From: Verrucomicrobiaceae bacterium
GTDB lineage: Bacteria; Verrucomicrobiota; Verrucomicrobiia; Verrucomicrobiales; Verrucomicrobiaceae
Length of the DNA: 62,263 nt
Direction of reading: 5' to 3'
Assembly (NCBI GenBank): GCA_947458455.1
Contig: CANGYJ010000019.1
Coordinates: 1 to 62,263 of the forward strand
Under the pieces are notes generated by a model. That model did not search any database. It saw only the letters and a list, made by a program, of their open reading frames with translations, and was not told the DNA's origin. The translations under genes and the position numbers were made by a program. Shown piece by piece: positions 9,217-17,332 of this stretch (the stretch's first letter is position 1; the number at the start of each line of letters is the position of its first letter).

Positions 9217-10044
9217 TCAGGCTTTGAACTCGGGATAGAACGGATTGTGCGCCTTCTCCTCGCCCACGGTGGTGAGAGGGCCATGACCTGGGCAAATCAC
9301 CGTTTCATCGGCCAGCGAGAAGATTTCCTTCCGGTTCGTCGCGAGAGCTTCGGCAAAGGAAACCATGCCACCGCCCATGCTGGAGGAAAAAAGCGCATCG
9401 CCGACGATAGCGACCGTTTTTGCCAAACCGCTGACGACATAGGTAATGCCGCCTTTGGAATGTCCCCAGGTGCTGCGAGGCTCGATTTGGAGCCCGCCAA
9501 CCTTCCAGGAAGGTTTTTCTTCGAGCGAGAAGGTCTTCGCTCCGGCGCAGGACTCCTTAGCATGGACAAAGGTAGGCACCGCGCCTTCACCGGAGAGCTT
9601 GGCGAGGTCGAGGATGTGATCGGGATGCGTGTGGGTGATGTAGATCTGGCTCAACTTAAGGCCGTTCTGCTGGATGAAATCGATCATCGGCTGCGCATCC
9701 GCTCCAGTATCGAAAGCGATGGCGTTCTTCGTCTGCTCATCCCACACGAGGTAGGCATTCACCGTCATGTCATGGTAGGTCGTGTTGAATTGAGCCAATC
9801 CGGGCAAGTTCACGACATCTGGCATCCAGCCGTTGCGCGCCATCGTGATGAGCGAAGCGGCATCCAGCCCCAAAACTGGGGCAATCTTTGCCAGCACGGC
9901 ATCATCCACCTCACCGCCTTTGGCTGCGGCGATGGTTTCGGCGCTCACGCCAGCCTTCGCGGCCACTTCAACTTCGCTGAGGCTGTGGCCGCGCATGGAT
10001 TTACCGATGACATCATTGAAAAGATCTTCGAGGGGGAGGGACAT
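9217..10044 (-). CDS. HTH-metallo-beta-lactamase-fold fusion hydrolase
   Basis: A 275-residue cytoplasmic protein. Residues about 15-62 look like a small XRE-type helix-turn-helix (LSEVEVAAKAGVSAETIAAA). From about residue 90 onward it is a metallo-beta-lactamase fold of the glyoxalase II-like type: HTHTHPDH at 136-143, His195, Asp216 in GDALF and His254 in PGHGP supply the two-metal site. Substrate is unknown; thioester or sulfur-compound hydrolysis is typical of the fold. The ATG at 10044 (MSLPLED) is preferred; upstream in-frame codons give a poorly structured extension. The stop lies 10 bp from that of the convergent DUF1549 gene. The HTH plus hydrolase combination is unusual and may mean autoregulation or simply a degenerate domain. 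Confidence 0.85.
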   Translation of the reverse strand: MSLPLEDLFNDVIGKSMRGHSLSEVEVAAKAGVSAETIAAAKGGEVDDAVLAKIAPVLGLDAASLITMARNGWMPDVVNLPGLAQFNTTYHDMTVNAYLVWDEQTKNAIAFDTGADAQPMIDFIQQNGLKLSQIYITHTHPDHILDLAKLSGEGAVPTFVHAKESCAGAKTFSLEEKPSWKVGGLQIEPRSTWGHSKGGITYVVSGLAKTVAIVGDALFSSSMGGGMVSFAEALATNRKEIFSLADETVICPGHGPLTTVGEEKAHNPFYPEFKA

Positions 10045-10095
10045 GGGAGGAAGGAGATGATTGGGTTTCGGGCTGAATTCAAGCGGCTGGTTTAC

Positions 10096-10191
10096 TTCAA
10101 CAATCAGCAATCAGAGTTCATCAATCTGCGGTTGAGGGCTTTCGCGACGCTCGGAATGTCGATTGCTGAATGTCGAACGCTGATTGTTGAA
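10096..10191. repeat. Intergenic inverted repeat
   Basis: Perfect 13-bp arms TTCAACAATCAGC (10096-10108) and GCTGATTGTTGAA (10179-10191) are separated by 70 bp that contain further AATCAGC/GATTGCTGA-like fragments. It lies between two reverse-strand genes, upstream of the HTH-MBL gene. No open frame or transposase is associated with it. Confidence 0.6.
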
Positions 10192-10224
10192 GGAATTGAG
10201 GGCGATGAAGAAAGCGAAGGGAAC

Positions 10225-10255
10225 AAAAATGCCGGACGGGTTTCCCCATCCGGCA
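10225..10255 (-). terminator. Rho-independent terminator of the cyclophilin gene
   Basis: The arms TGCCGGA (10230-10236) and TCCGGCA (10249-10255) pair perfectly, extended inside by GGG/CCC pairing. On the reverse strand they are followed by five T (10225-10229). The hairpin begins 24 nt after the stop of the peptidyl-prolyl isomerase gene. Confidence 0.88.
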
Positions 10256-10279
10256 TCGTGAAACGTTTCGAGGCTCGTG

Positions 10280-10873
10280 TTACTCGGAAACCTTGGCTGT
10301 TTTGATCTGTACTGGCTCAGCGGGCACATTCTGGTGCATGCCGGCGTTCGTGGTTTTCACAGCGGCGATGGCGTCGAGCACATCGAGGCCCTTTGAGATC
10401 TTGCCAAAGACGCAGTAGCCCCAGCCGTCCTGGCCTGGGTAGTCGAGGAACGCGCTATCCTGATGAACCAGGAAGAACTGGCTGGTGGCGCTTTGCGGAT
10501 TGCTCGTGCGGGCCATGGAGATGGCGCCGCGGACGTTCTTGAGGCCATTTTTGGCTTCGTTTTCGACCGGGGCATCGGTGGACTTCTGCTGCATGTCAGC
10601 GGTAAAGCCGCCGCCCTGGATCATGAAGCCGGGGATCACGCGGTGGAAGATGGTGCCATCATAGTGACCCTTCTTCACATAGCTGACGAAGTTGGCGACA
10701 GTCTTCGGAGCCTTGGCGGCATCGAGTTCGAGTTCGATAGAGCCTTTGCTGGTTTCCATCACGATTTTTACGGTTTTGGCGTCACTCACGGTTTTTTCCT
10801 GGGCTGAGGTTGGACCGGCCAGGCCAGCGAAAGCGAGGGCGATGGCGGCGAGAGTCGGTGCGATTGATTTCAT
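10280..10873 (-). CDS. Exported cyclophilin-type peptidyl-prolyl cis-trans isomerase
   Basis: A 197-residue cyclophilin with a signal peptide (about residues 1-24, ending PTSAQ), so it should catalyse proline cis-trans isomerisation during folding of periplasmic proteins. The catalytic core is clear: FHRVIPGFMIQGG with the essential Arg, then GAISMARTSNPQSATSQFFLVH, and GYCVFGKISKGLDVLDAI near the C-terminus. Size matches bacterial PpiA-like enzymes. The start coincides with the signal peptide; the coding strand upstream has no Shine-Dalgarno motif. A hairpin terminator follows at 10225-10255. The next upstream gene on the same strand ends 73 bp away, so separate transcription is likely. Confidence 0.95.
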   Translation of the reverse strand: MKSIAPTLAAIALAFAGLAGPTSAQEKTVSDAKTVKIVMETSKGSIELELDAAKAPKTVANFVSYVKKGHYDGTIFHRVIPGFMIQGGGFTADMQQKSTDAPVENEAKNGLKNVRGAISMARTSNPQSATSQFFLVHQDSAFLDYPGQDGWGYCVFGKISKGLDVLDAIAAVKTTNAGMHQNVPAEPVQIKTAKVSE

Positions 10874-10946
10874 AGGTCGGTTTACGGGTTGAGGCGGGCG
10901 AATAGGGCGTGTCAGGCTTGTTTTGCAACGGGCATTTGGAGGAGGA

Positions 10947-11750
10947 TCAATGCTTCAAGAGCCACTCGGTGGTGCGAGGATTGAAATCGCCCAGGCACTC
11001 CCAATGGAAGGCATGGCCGGCATTGTCGTAGAGGTGCAAATCCGCGCCGGGGATGGCAGCGGCCACTTCCTCACTCATCCAGCGGGGCGTGAAAGTGTCG
11101 TTTTTACCGCCAATGACGAGCGTGGGGCATTTCACGTTCTTGAGTTCGTTGAGCGTGTTGTGGCTGATGGCGGCGGCGCTTTGGGCCTCCGTGGCATGCA
11201 GCGGCTGCGGGGCTGGATTCGTCGCGGCATCCTTGAGGCCCTGCTGCATGTTGTTCCAGCAGTCGTCGTTGTCGAACCACGGCTTGGTGAAGATGAGCAT
11301 CTGAATCCACTGCATGAAGTCCTCCGGGCGCATGTCCGCCTTCGCCTTCATGAGGTGCTGCCAGGTGTAAAGGCCGAAGCGGTCCTGCCGTGCCCAGGTA
11401 CACATCAAAATCATGCTCTTCACCTTCTCCGGGTGCCGCAAAGCAAGCTGCTGGGCAATCACGGAGCCGAGTGAGCAGCCCACCACGCGGGCCTGCTTGA
11501 TGCCGAGCTTGTCCATCAAGCCGGCGTAGTCATCGGCCATCATCGCGGTGGTGTAAGGGCCTTCCGGCTTGTCGGTCTCGCCCACGCCACGGTTATCGCC
11601 GAGGATGCAGCGAAAGTTCTTTTCCCAGGCCTGCGCATGCGCATCCCAAACGCCACCAGGAGCAGTCACGCCCATGATGCAGACCAGCGGATCACCGCTG
11701 CCGCGTTCTTGATAAAACATTTTGATACCGTTGGTTTCGACGTGGGGCAT
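10947..11750 (-). CDS. Alpha/beta-fold hydrolase
   Basis: A 267-residue cytoplasmic alpha/beta hydrolase. The nucleophile elbow is GCSLG with Ser93; the acid is probably Asp in GGKNDTFTP and the base His in DNAGHAFHWE. DNRGVGETDKPEG near residues 52-64 is the strand-loop typical of the epoxide hydrolase/BPHL-like and 3-oxoadipate enol-lactonase group. Substrate cannot be told from sequence. No partner gene is suggested by context: the cyclophilin gene follows on the same strand and a LacI gene precedes it, each with its own spacing. The start ATG at 11750 fits the family N-terminus (an ME/MP-V-xx-NGI strand). Confidence 0.9.
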   Translation of the reverse strand: MPHVETNGIKMFYQERGSGDPLVCIMGVTAPGGVWDAHAQAWEKNFRCILGDNRGVGETDKPEGPYTTAMMADDYAGLMDKLGIKQARVVGCSLGSVIAQQLALRHPEKVKSMILMCTWARQDRFGLYTWQHLMKAKADMRPEDFMQWIQMLIFTKPWFDNDDCWNNMQQGLKDAATNPAPQPLHATEAQSAAAISHNTLNELKNVKCPTLVIGGKNDTFTPRWMSEEVAAAIPGADLHLYDNAGHAFHWECLGDFNPRTTEWLLKH

Positions 11751-11834
11751 GAGAAGTGGATGGGTTCAGGGTTGAGAGCGCGGATTGGAACAAAGATGTG
11801 GCTGTGGGACAAGTGAAAACCACCTCCCCTGCCC

Positions 11835-12872
11835 TCAAACTGCCCTCCGCACACTCGGACCCTCGATCCATTTCGGCGGGATCATGATCTGGCGCGGCAC
11901 CGCAGGCACGCCGTGTTCATGTTGGGAAAGCTGCGTGACGACCAAATCGACCGCCGCAGCCGCTAGATGTTCGCGCTGCTGGTAAATGCCCGCGAAGCCC
12001 TCCATCTTCGGCGTCCAGTCATGCACCACGAAGCCGATGTCCTGTGGCACGCGCAGCCCCAGCCGCTTCAGCCAACCTGGCACGTGCGTATCGAAAGTGA
12101 TCAGCGCGTCCGGCTGATGCTCGCGCATCCACTTCGAGAAGGCATCGAAGCCCTGGCTGATGTCGTTGCTGGGAAACAGCAGCAGCGGCACGCGATCCGC
12201 CTCCGGCAGGCCGTGCTGCCAGTGGAACAAACCGCCGCTGTAGCCGAATTGGGAGCGATTCACGATCCACTTTGTCACCGCCACGCCGATGCGTTTGTAG
12301 CCACGGGCCGCGAGCTGCTCCGCCGCCATGTGAATGCCCAGTGTCATGTTTCCGGCGCACATGTGCAGCGCCGGCGTGCTCATGGCGTTGCCAAACGTCA
12401 CCGCCGCGAAGGGCGAGTAATCGAGCTTGCTGCATGGCAGCGTCATGCTCTGCGGCGAAACAATCACGCCTTCGATGCCACGCGCGTGCAGGATCTTTTG
12501 CAGTTTCTTCGGCGTGAGGCCATCCTTGCCCAAATAAAACTCCTCCACCGCGTATCCATGCCCATGCGCACGACGTCGGATGTCCTCAATCGGCACATAC
12601 TGATACGAAGGCCCCAGCAGCCCATCCTGCGGCACATGCTCGCGAATCACCGCGATCACCGCCCGCAGTCGCTTTTCCTTCTTCCCGCGCACCACCTGCA
12701 TCATGCGCATCAAATGCGGGTCCGGCTGGTAATCGAGTCGCTTTGCCTCCTTCAAAATCAGCTCCCGCTTTTCCGCCGCCACCTTCGGCGCCCCGCGCAG
12801 CACTCGCGACACCGTCATAATCGACACCCCCGTGGCTTGGGCGATGTCTTTGAGCGTGGGCGTGGAGGTCAT
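11835..12872 (-). CDS. LacI-family transcriptional regulator
   Basis: A 345-residue DNA-binding regulator. The N-terminal helix-turn-helix TLKDIAQATGVSIMTVSRVL (about residues 5-24) is diagnostic, followed by the hinge and a periplasmic-binding-protein-like effector domain. It is divergent from the BNR gene at 12950 with only 77 bp between them, so it probably controls that gene and perhaps the one after it, in response to a sugar-type ligand (inference). A short dyad TTAGCATAA sits at about 12882-12890 just before the start and could be part of an operator. Start choice: 12872 (MTSTPTLKD) places the HTH at the normal position; 12878 adds two residues. Confidence 0.93.
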   Translation of the reverse strand: MTSTPTLKDIAQATGVSIMTVSRVLRGAPKVAAEKRELILKEAKRLDYQPDPHLMRMMQVVRGKKEKRLRAVIAVIREHVPQDGLLGPSYQYVPIEDIRRRAHGHGYAVEEFYLGKDGLTPKKLQKILHARGIEGVIVSPQSMTLPCSKLDYSPFAAVTFGNAMSTPALHMCAGNMTLGIHMAAEQLAARGYKRIGVAVTKWIVNRSQFGYSGGLFHWQHGLPEADRVPLLLFPSNDISQGFDAFSKWMREHQPDALITFDTHVPGWLKRLGLRVPQDIGFVVHDWTPKMEGFAGIYQQREHLAAAAVDLVVTQLSQHEHGVPAVPRQIMIPPKWIEGPSVRRAV

Positions 12873-12949
12873 GGGCATGGTATTAGCATAACACGCCATG
12901 CGATCATTCAAGCCGCGAAATCCCTCCACCGGCCCCGTTTTCTCGCATC

Positions 12950-14116
12950 ATGCTCCGCCTATCTGTTTTTCGACTCTTTGCGATCTCTGCGCTCTTTGGC
13001 GGCCCCTCCCTCGCTGCACCTCCACCGACGGTGTTGCCGGGCAAACCTTCTGCCTGCGCGGCTCGGATCACGCCGGCGAATCCGCCGAATGACGGCATTC
13101 TCTTTGTCGATCACTCCAAGGCCAAGCGCAGCGGCCATCTCGGTCATGCGTTGGTACAGCTTGAGCCGGGCAAGCTGATCGCGTTTTACCCGAACTGCTC
13201 CAATGACAACGGCGGCCACTCCGGCGTCGGCTGGATGGAATACAAACGCTCCGAGGATGCTGGCAAGACCTGGGGCGAGCCGCAGGTTCTCTCCTTCTCC
13301 AAAAAACTCCACGAGAAGAAAATGGGACGCTCCGCCATGGCCGAAAAAGCCATCGTCACGGACAAAGGCGAGATCGTCCTCTTTTACCTCATCTGCGATG
13401 TCGCGGAGAGCGCCCTGTGGCAGCCCTACTGGGTGCCGCTGGTCTGCAAGAGCAAGGACGGTGGCCAAAACTGGAGCGATCCACGACCCTTCGGAGCCTC
13501 GCGTGGTCGTGTCTATGACGTGGAGTATCACGACGGAGAAATCCGCGTGCTGCACTTGGCCAACGACGCCATCAAAGACTGGCGCGGCAATGCCAAAGAG
13601 CACGTCTATGAGCTGCACGTCAGCACCGATGGCGGCGAAACCTTTACCAAACGCAGCGTGCTGCCCTTCATCACCAACCGGCGCGGTTATGGCGCACTCG
13701 GCCACCTCGCCGATGGCTCGCTCATCGCTTACGTTTACAACAGCGCGAACGAAAACGTGCTCGATTACCTCATCAGCCACGATGGCGGCAAAACATGGCC
13801 GAAGGTCGATACCTCGACCGTCAGCCGAAAGATCCGCAATCCGCAGTTCACCGCCTTCGGTGGCAAATACTACCTGCATGGCCGCAGCGGAGCGTATGGC
13901 GAGGGCAGCGGCCACATGATCCTCTACATGTCCGACGACGGCATCACCTGGGACGATGGCGTCTATCTGCGCATGCGCACCGCCGGTGCCGGAGCCTACT
14001 CGAACAGCCTCGTCGTCGATTCCCCCGATGGCAGCGGCAAGCAGCGACTCCTCATCCAAGCCTCCCACGCCTACGAAGACAGCAAGACCAACGTGCTCCA
14101 CTGGTGGCTGGAGTAA
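12950..14116 (+). CDS. Secreted BNR-repeat (sialidase-like) protein
   Basis: A 388-residue exported six-bladed propeller protein. A signal peptide covers about residues 1-22. Four Asp-box motifs are visible: SEDAGKTW, SKDGGQNW, STDGGETF and SHDGGKTW. This is the BNR/exo-alpha-sialidase superfamily (related to GH33), but the arginine triad and Tyr/Glu nucleophile pair were not traced, so true sialidase activity is not claimed; many Verrucomicrobia members are annotated only as exo-alpha-sialidase-like. It is divergently transcribed from a LacI regulator and followed 29 bp later by a paralogue in the same orientation, suggesting a two-gene carbohydrate-responsive operon. Confidence 0.88.
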   Translation: MLRLSVFRLFAISALFGGPSLAAPPPTVLPGKPSACAARITPANPPNDGILFVDHSKAKRSGHLGHALVQLEPGKLIAFYPNCSNDNGGHSGVGWMEYKRSEDAGKTWGEPQVLSFSKKLHEKKMGRSAMAEKAIVTDKGEIVLFYLICDVAESALWQPYWVPLVCKSKDGGQNWSDPRPFGASRGRVYDVEYHDGEIRVLHLANDAIKDWRGNAKEHVYELHVSTDGGETFTKRSVLPFITNRRGYGALGHLADGSLIAYVYNSANENVLDYLISHDGGKTWPKVDTSTVSRKIRNPQFTAFGGKYYLHGRSGAYGEGSGHMILYMSDDGITWDDGVYLRMRTAGAGAYSNSLVVDSPDGSGKQRLLIQASHAYEDSKTNVLHWWLE

Positions 14117-14145
14117 CGTCTACAAACCTTCACCAACCCACAACC

Positions 14146-15258
14146 ATGCTCCTCCGACCTCTTTTCTGTTTCTTTGCGATCTCTGCGCTCTTGTGCGGCC
14201 AAGCCATCGCTGAACGTCTCGTCGATCCTGATCGCACTTGGCAGGGCATTCCAGGCTTAGAGCGCACGGCAAAGGGTCGCGTCTTCTCATCCTGGTTTAC
14301 CGGTGGGCCAAAGGAACCCTCGGCTGACAACGAAGTGCTGCTGAGCTGGAGCAATGATGAGGCGAAGACCTTCACCACACCGCAAGTGATGGCGGGGCCG
14401 AAGGATGGCACGCGCTGCTTTGATCCGACACTCTGGATCGACCCAAAAGGACGGCTTTGGTATATCTTCAATCGCGGCAACAAAGACACCGCGCAGCATG
14501 ACGTGTGGGCACGGATTTGTGACGCGCCGGATGCGTCGACGCCGATCTTCGGGGCGGAGTTCCGTGTGGGCTTCGATGCGCCGTTCGCCTTTCGCATGAA
14601 CAAACCGACCGTGCTTTCCACGGGTGAATGGATCATGCCAATCACTCACGCCTCGCAGCCGAGCCACGATTGGTTCCCCTTCGCCGATCAACTCCAAGGG
14701 GTGGGCATTTCTAACGACGAAGGCAAGACATGGAAACTCCACGGCGCTCTCAGCATGCCCAAATGGGCACTCGAATGCATGATCACCGAACTCAAGGACG
14801 GTCGTCTCTGGCTCCTCACCCGCACAGGCAGCGGCTTCCTCTGGGAAAGCCATTCATCTGACAAAGGCCGCACTTGGACGGAGCCGAAAGCCACCCGCAT
14901 CTCCAATCCCGGCTCCCGATTCTTCATCCGTCGTCTGACCTCCGGCAATCTGCTGCTCATCAATCACTACAAATTTAAGGGCCGCAGCCATCTTTACGCC
15001 CAACTCTCCACCAACGATGGCCAAGAATGGAACGAAGGCCTCCTGTTGGACGAGCGTTCCGGCGTCTCCTACCCCGACGGCCTGCAGGACAAGGACGGCC
15101 TCATCTGGATCACCTATGATCGTGATCGCCAAGGCGATGGCGAGATCCTACTCGCGAGGTTCAAAGAAGAAGACGTGCTCGCGGGCAAGAACGTGTCCGG
15201 CGCAGTGACGCTGAAGCAGACGATCAGCAAGCTGCACAAGCCCGTGACGAAACCCTGA
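14146..15258 (+). CDS. Secreted BNR-repeat (sialidase-like) protein
   Basis: A 370-residue exported protein with signal peptide MLLRPLFCFFAISALLCGQAIA and Asp-box motifs SNDEGKTW, SSDKGRTW and STNDGQEW. It is a closer paralogue of the middle section of the large protein at 33222 than of its neighbour at 12950: both share PKGRLW, MNKPTVL/LNKPTVL, the RFFIRRL/RFFLRRL block, GLLLDER-VSYPDG and KEEDVLAGK/REEDVLAGK. The frame is open upstream to 13795 inside the previous gene, but the ATG at 14146 begins the signal peptide and follows the previous stop by 29 bp. It probably shares the transcript and the LacI control of the upstream gene. Confidence 0.9.
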   Translation: MLLRPLFCFFAISALLCGQAIAERLVDPDRTWQGIPGLERTAKGRVFSSWFTGGPKEPSADNEVLLSWSNDEAKTFTTPQVMAGPKDGTRCFDPTLWIDPKGRLWYIFNRGNKDTAQHDVWARICDAPDASTPIFGAEFRVGFDAPFAFRMNKPTVLSTGEWIMPITHASQPSHDWFPFADQLQGVGISNDEGKTWKLHGALSMPKWALECMITELKDGRLWLLTRTGSGFLWESHSSDKGRTWTEPKATRISNPGSRFFIRRLTSGNLLLINHYKFKGRSHLYAQLSTNDGQEWNEGLLLDERSGVSYPDGLQDKDGLIWITYDRDRQGDGEILLARFKEEDVLAGKNVSGAVTLKQTISKLHKPVTKP

Positions 15259-15303
15259 GAGCAGTGAGATTGACGGCATCCGATATGCTGTCAAAGTGTT
15301 GGC

Positions 15304-15573
15304 ATGACTCGAACTCAGATCCAATTGCCCGACGATGTCTTCGCCAAGGCCAAGAAGCTTTGCGAAGCCCGCGAAATCTCGCTCGCCGAACTGGCTCGTC
15401 GCGGCATCGAATACATCCTCAGCGTCTATGCCCAGGAACCAGGAAAGCCGGAGGAATGGCACCCGCCAAAACCACGCAAGCTGGGCTGGATGGGGCTCAC
15501 CGATGCTGAGATCAAAGCCGAAGCGCAGATGACACTCAATGAAGAGGTTTTGACCCGCATCAGTTCGAAATAA
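15304..15573 (+). CDS. VapB-like ribbon-helix-helix antitoxin
   Basis: An 89-residue protein whose first 45 residues read as a ribbon-helix-helix DNA-binding domain (TRTQIQLPDDVFAKAKKLCE, then ISLAELARRGIEYIL). The C-terminal half, with a proline-rich WHPPKPRKLGW segment, would wrap the toxin. The gene ends 7 bp before a PIN-domain toxin gene, the normal VapBC layout. The toxin gene is split by an insertion sequence, so the antitoxin is now probably an orphan that may still repress its own promoter. Assignment rests on the RHH pattern and gene order; the sequence is not close to a named VapB that I recognise. Confidence 0.82.
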   Translation: MTRTQIQLPDDVFAKAKKLCEAREISLAELARRGIEYILSVYAQEPGKPEEWHPPKPRKLGWMGLTDAEIKAEAQMTLNEEVLTRISSK

Positions 15574-15643
15574 GCCAGCCATGCTTTCCATCGACACCAA
15601 TATTCTGCTCCATGCATTCAACGAGGACTCCTCCCGCCATGAG

Positions 15644-15647
15644 GCTG
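15644..15647. repeat. Target-site duplication, left copy (GCTG)
   Basis: GCTG directly before the left inverted repeat matches GCTG at 16944-16947 directly after the right one. Only one copy is needed to restore the toxin reading frame. Confidence 0.88.
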
Positions 15648-15718
15648 TGGCCTGCTCCCTGAAAGTAGGACGGTTGTAAAATGTAGTTCTGGCTCCGAAA
15701 CCAGGAGAACAGAACACC

Positions 15719-15985
15719 ATGAAAAAGAGCAGACACAGTGAAGAGAAGATCGTGAGCATGCTGCGCGAGGCGCAGGGTGGGATGAAAGTCAGGGACGTGT
15801 GCGCACGTCACAACATCAGCGAGCAGACCTACTACGGGTGGAAGCGCAAGTATGGCGGGATGCAGGTGCACGAGCTGCGTCAGGCGAGGGCGCTGGCAGA
15901 GGAAAACGGGCGCCTCAAGCGCATCGTGGCGGACTTGACGGTGCAGATCGACATCTTGAAGGCCATCAACGCAAAAAAATGGTGA
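15719..15985 (+). CDS. IS3-family transposase OrfA
   Basis: An 88-residue protein with the OrfA helix-turn-helix (MKKSRHSEEKIVSMLREA, then VRDVCARHNISEQTYYGWKRKYGG) and a C-terminal leucine-zipper-like segment ending LKAINAKKW, as in IS407-group elements. It binds the element's ends and forms the N-terminal part of the OrfAB transposase. A purine-rich AGGAGA lies about 12 nt upstream of the ATG, in contrast to most chromosomal genes here. Near its end, A-AAA-AAA at 15973-15979 is in the right phase for -1 frameshifting into orfB. Confidence 0.95.
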   Translation: MKKSRHSEEKIVSMLREAQGGMKVRDVCARHNISEQTYYGWKRKYGGMQVHELRQARALAEENGRLKRIVADLTVQIDILKAINAKKW

Positions 15986-16914
15986 GCCCGGCCAGCAAGC
16001 GACGGGCGGCACGATACGCGCTGCAAAGCGGTCTTGGCAGGATCGCGCAGGTGTGTCGTGCATTGGAGCTTGCACGGTCGGGCTACTACCGCGTGGCGAA
16101 AGTCAGCGCGGAGGCGAGGCAGCGGCGCAATCGCGTTGTCAGACTGAGCCGTGAGCATCCGCGCTACGGCTACCGCCGGATCACGGCGTTGCTGCGACGC
16201 GAGGGGGTGCGGATTAATTTCAAATGCGTGGCGAGGGTGCGCCGGGAGGAAGGGCTGCAGGTGCGCAAACGCCAGCGGCGGATGCGGCGTGTGAGGCCGG
16301 GGCAGCAAGCGCGGCAGGCTGCGGCGCATCGCAATCATGTGTGGAGCTGGGACTTTGTGAGCGACCAGGTGGAGGGCGGCAGCGCCTTTCGCATCCTCAC
16401 CTTGATGGACGAGCACACGCGCGAGTGCCACGCCACGCATGTGGCGTGGTCGATCCGAGCCACGGACGTGCTTGGCGTGCTGGAGTCCGCGATGCGCAGG
16501 CACGGCATACCTGAGCACATTCGCAGCGACAACGGACCTGAGTTTATCGCGTATGCGATCCAGGACTGGATGCGGCATCGACAGATCAAGATGAGCTACA
16601 TCAAACCGGGTTCACCTTGGGAGAACGCATATATCGAATCGTTCCACGACAAACTGCGCGACGAATGCCTCAACCGCGAGGTGTTCGGCAGCCTGGCAGA
16701 GGCCCGAGTCGTCATCGAACAATGGCGGCGTGAATACAACGAATACCGTCCGCACAGCTCGATGGGCTACGGCACCCCGGCACAGACGGCGGCACGCTGT
16801 CAAACTCCGCTGCGGCCTCATCTCGCTACGCTCGATGAGACCTCCGCTGCGTTTGACAGCGTGAGAGAAACAACCAACATCAAGATCAACCCAAGGAGGC
16901 TGGAACTACATTGA
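15979..16914 (+). CDS. IS3-family transposase OrfB (DDE integrase domain)
   Basis: A frame 311 residues long from the ATG at 15979, in the -1 frame relative to orfA. The DDE catalytic triad is intact: Asp in WSWDFV, Asp in SDNGPEF and Glu in NAYIESFHDKLRDECL, with the HTH_21-type segment HPRYGYRRITALLR before it. The active enzyme is normally the OrfAB fusion made by frameshifting at the A7 run that ends at this start codon. The frame is complete, so the copy may be mobile. Confidence 0.95.
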   Translation: MVSPASKRRAARYALQSGLGRIAQVCRALELARSGYYRVAKVSAEARQRRNRVVRLSREHPRYGYRRITALLRREGVRINFKCVARVRREEGLQVRKRQRRMRRVRPGQQARQAAAHRNHVWSWDFVSDQVEGGSAFRILTLMDEHTRECHATHVAWSIRATDVLGVLESAMRRHGIPEHIRSDNGPEFIAYAIQDWMRHRQIKMSYIKPGSPWENAYIESFHDKLRDECLNREVFGSLAEARVVIEQWRREYNEYRPHSSMGYGTPAQTAARCQTPLRPHLATLDETSAAFDSVRETTNIKINPRRLELH

Positions 16915-16943
16915 TGATCTGTCCCACTCCAGGGAGCAGGCCA

Positions 16944-16947
16944 GCTG
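16944..16947. repeat. Target-site duplication, right copy (GCTG)
   Basis: This is the right partner of the GCTG at 15644-15647. Confidence 0.88.
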
Positions 16948-17332
16948 CCTATGCTTGGATAACGTCCATCCAGCGGGATGAAGACGTGGCGATCTCCGAG
17001 TTCATCCTCGCCGAGTTCTACGGCCTCCTGCGGAATCCCGCCGTGCTCAAGCATCCGCTCACCGCCGAGGAAGCCGTCGAAGTCATCCAGACCTATCGCA
17101 ACCATCCCCGCTGGCGCTTGATCGGCTTCCCCACCGAGAGCCGCCCGCTCCACGACGCCCTCTGGAAGAAAGCCACCGGCAAATCCTTCGCCTTCCGCAA
17201 ACTCTATGACACTCGAAGTGCCCTCACCATGATCGCCCAAGGCGTCACCGAGTTTGCCACTCAGAACGTGAAGGATTTTGAAGGCGTTGGCTTTCGGAAG
17301 GTTTGGAGTCCGCTTTAGCCACTTCAGCCATC

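Larger units (their letters stand above)
15648..16943 (+). mobile_element. Complete IS3-family element (IS407-like group), 1296 bp
   Basis: The element has 14-bp perfect terminal inverted repeats: TGGCCTGCTCCCTG at 15648-15661 and its complement at 16930-16943, with imperfect similarity continuing inward to a shared AATGTAGTTC. A 4-bp target duplication GCTG flanks it at 15644-15647 and 16944-16947, as expected for the IS407 group. It encodes two overlapping transposase frames. The left end is identical through 148 bp to the element entering the window at 62116, which confirms the outer boundary. Confidence 0.95.
15581..17318 (+). pseudogene. PIN-domain (VapC-like) toxin gene split by the insertion sequence
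   Basis: The gene begins at 15581 (MLSIDTNILLHAFNED, with PIN Asp5) and is cut after codon 22. Removing 15648-16943 and one copy of the 4-bp duplication GCTG joins 15581-15647 to 16948-17318 in perfect frame, restoring a 145-residue PIN protein with EFILAEFY, LYDTRSALTM and NVKDFEG, which carry the other expected acidic residues. As it stands no full toxin can be made. The interruption looks recent: both halves remain open and no further stops or frameshifts have accumulated. Its antitoxin gene lies 7 bp upstream. Confidence 0.92.

Noticed and set aside
13795..14145. Upstream extension of the second BNR gene
   Set aside because: It overlaps the previous gene and lacks conserved sequence; the signal peptide starts at 14146.
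12950..15258. True sialidases
   Set aside because: Asp boxes show the BNR fold, but the catalytic arginine triad and Tyr/Glu pair were not identified and no sialic acid catabolism genes are nearby.
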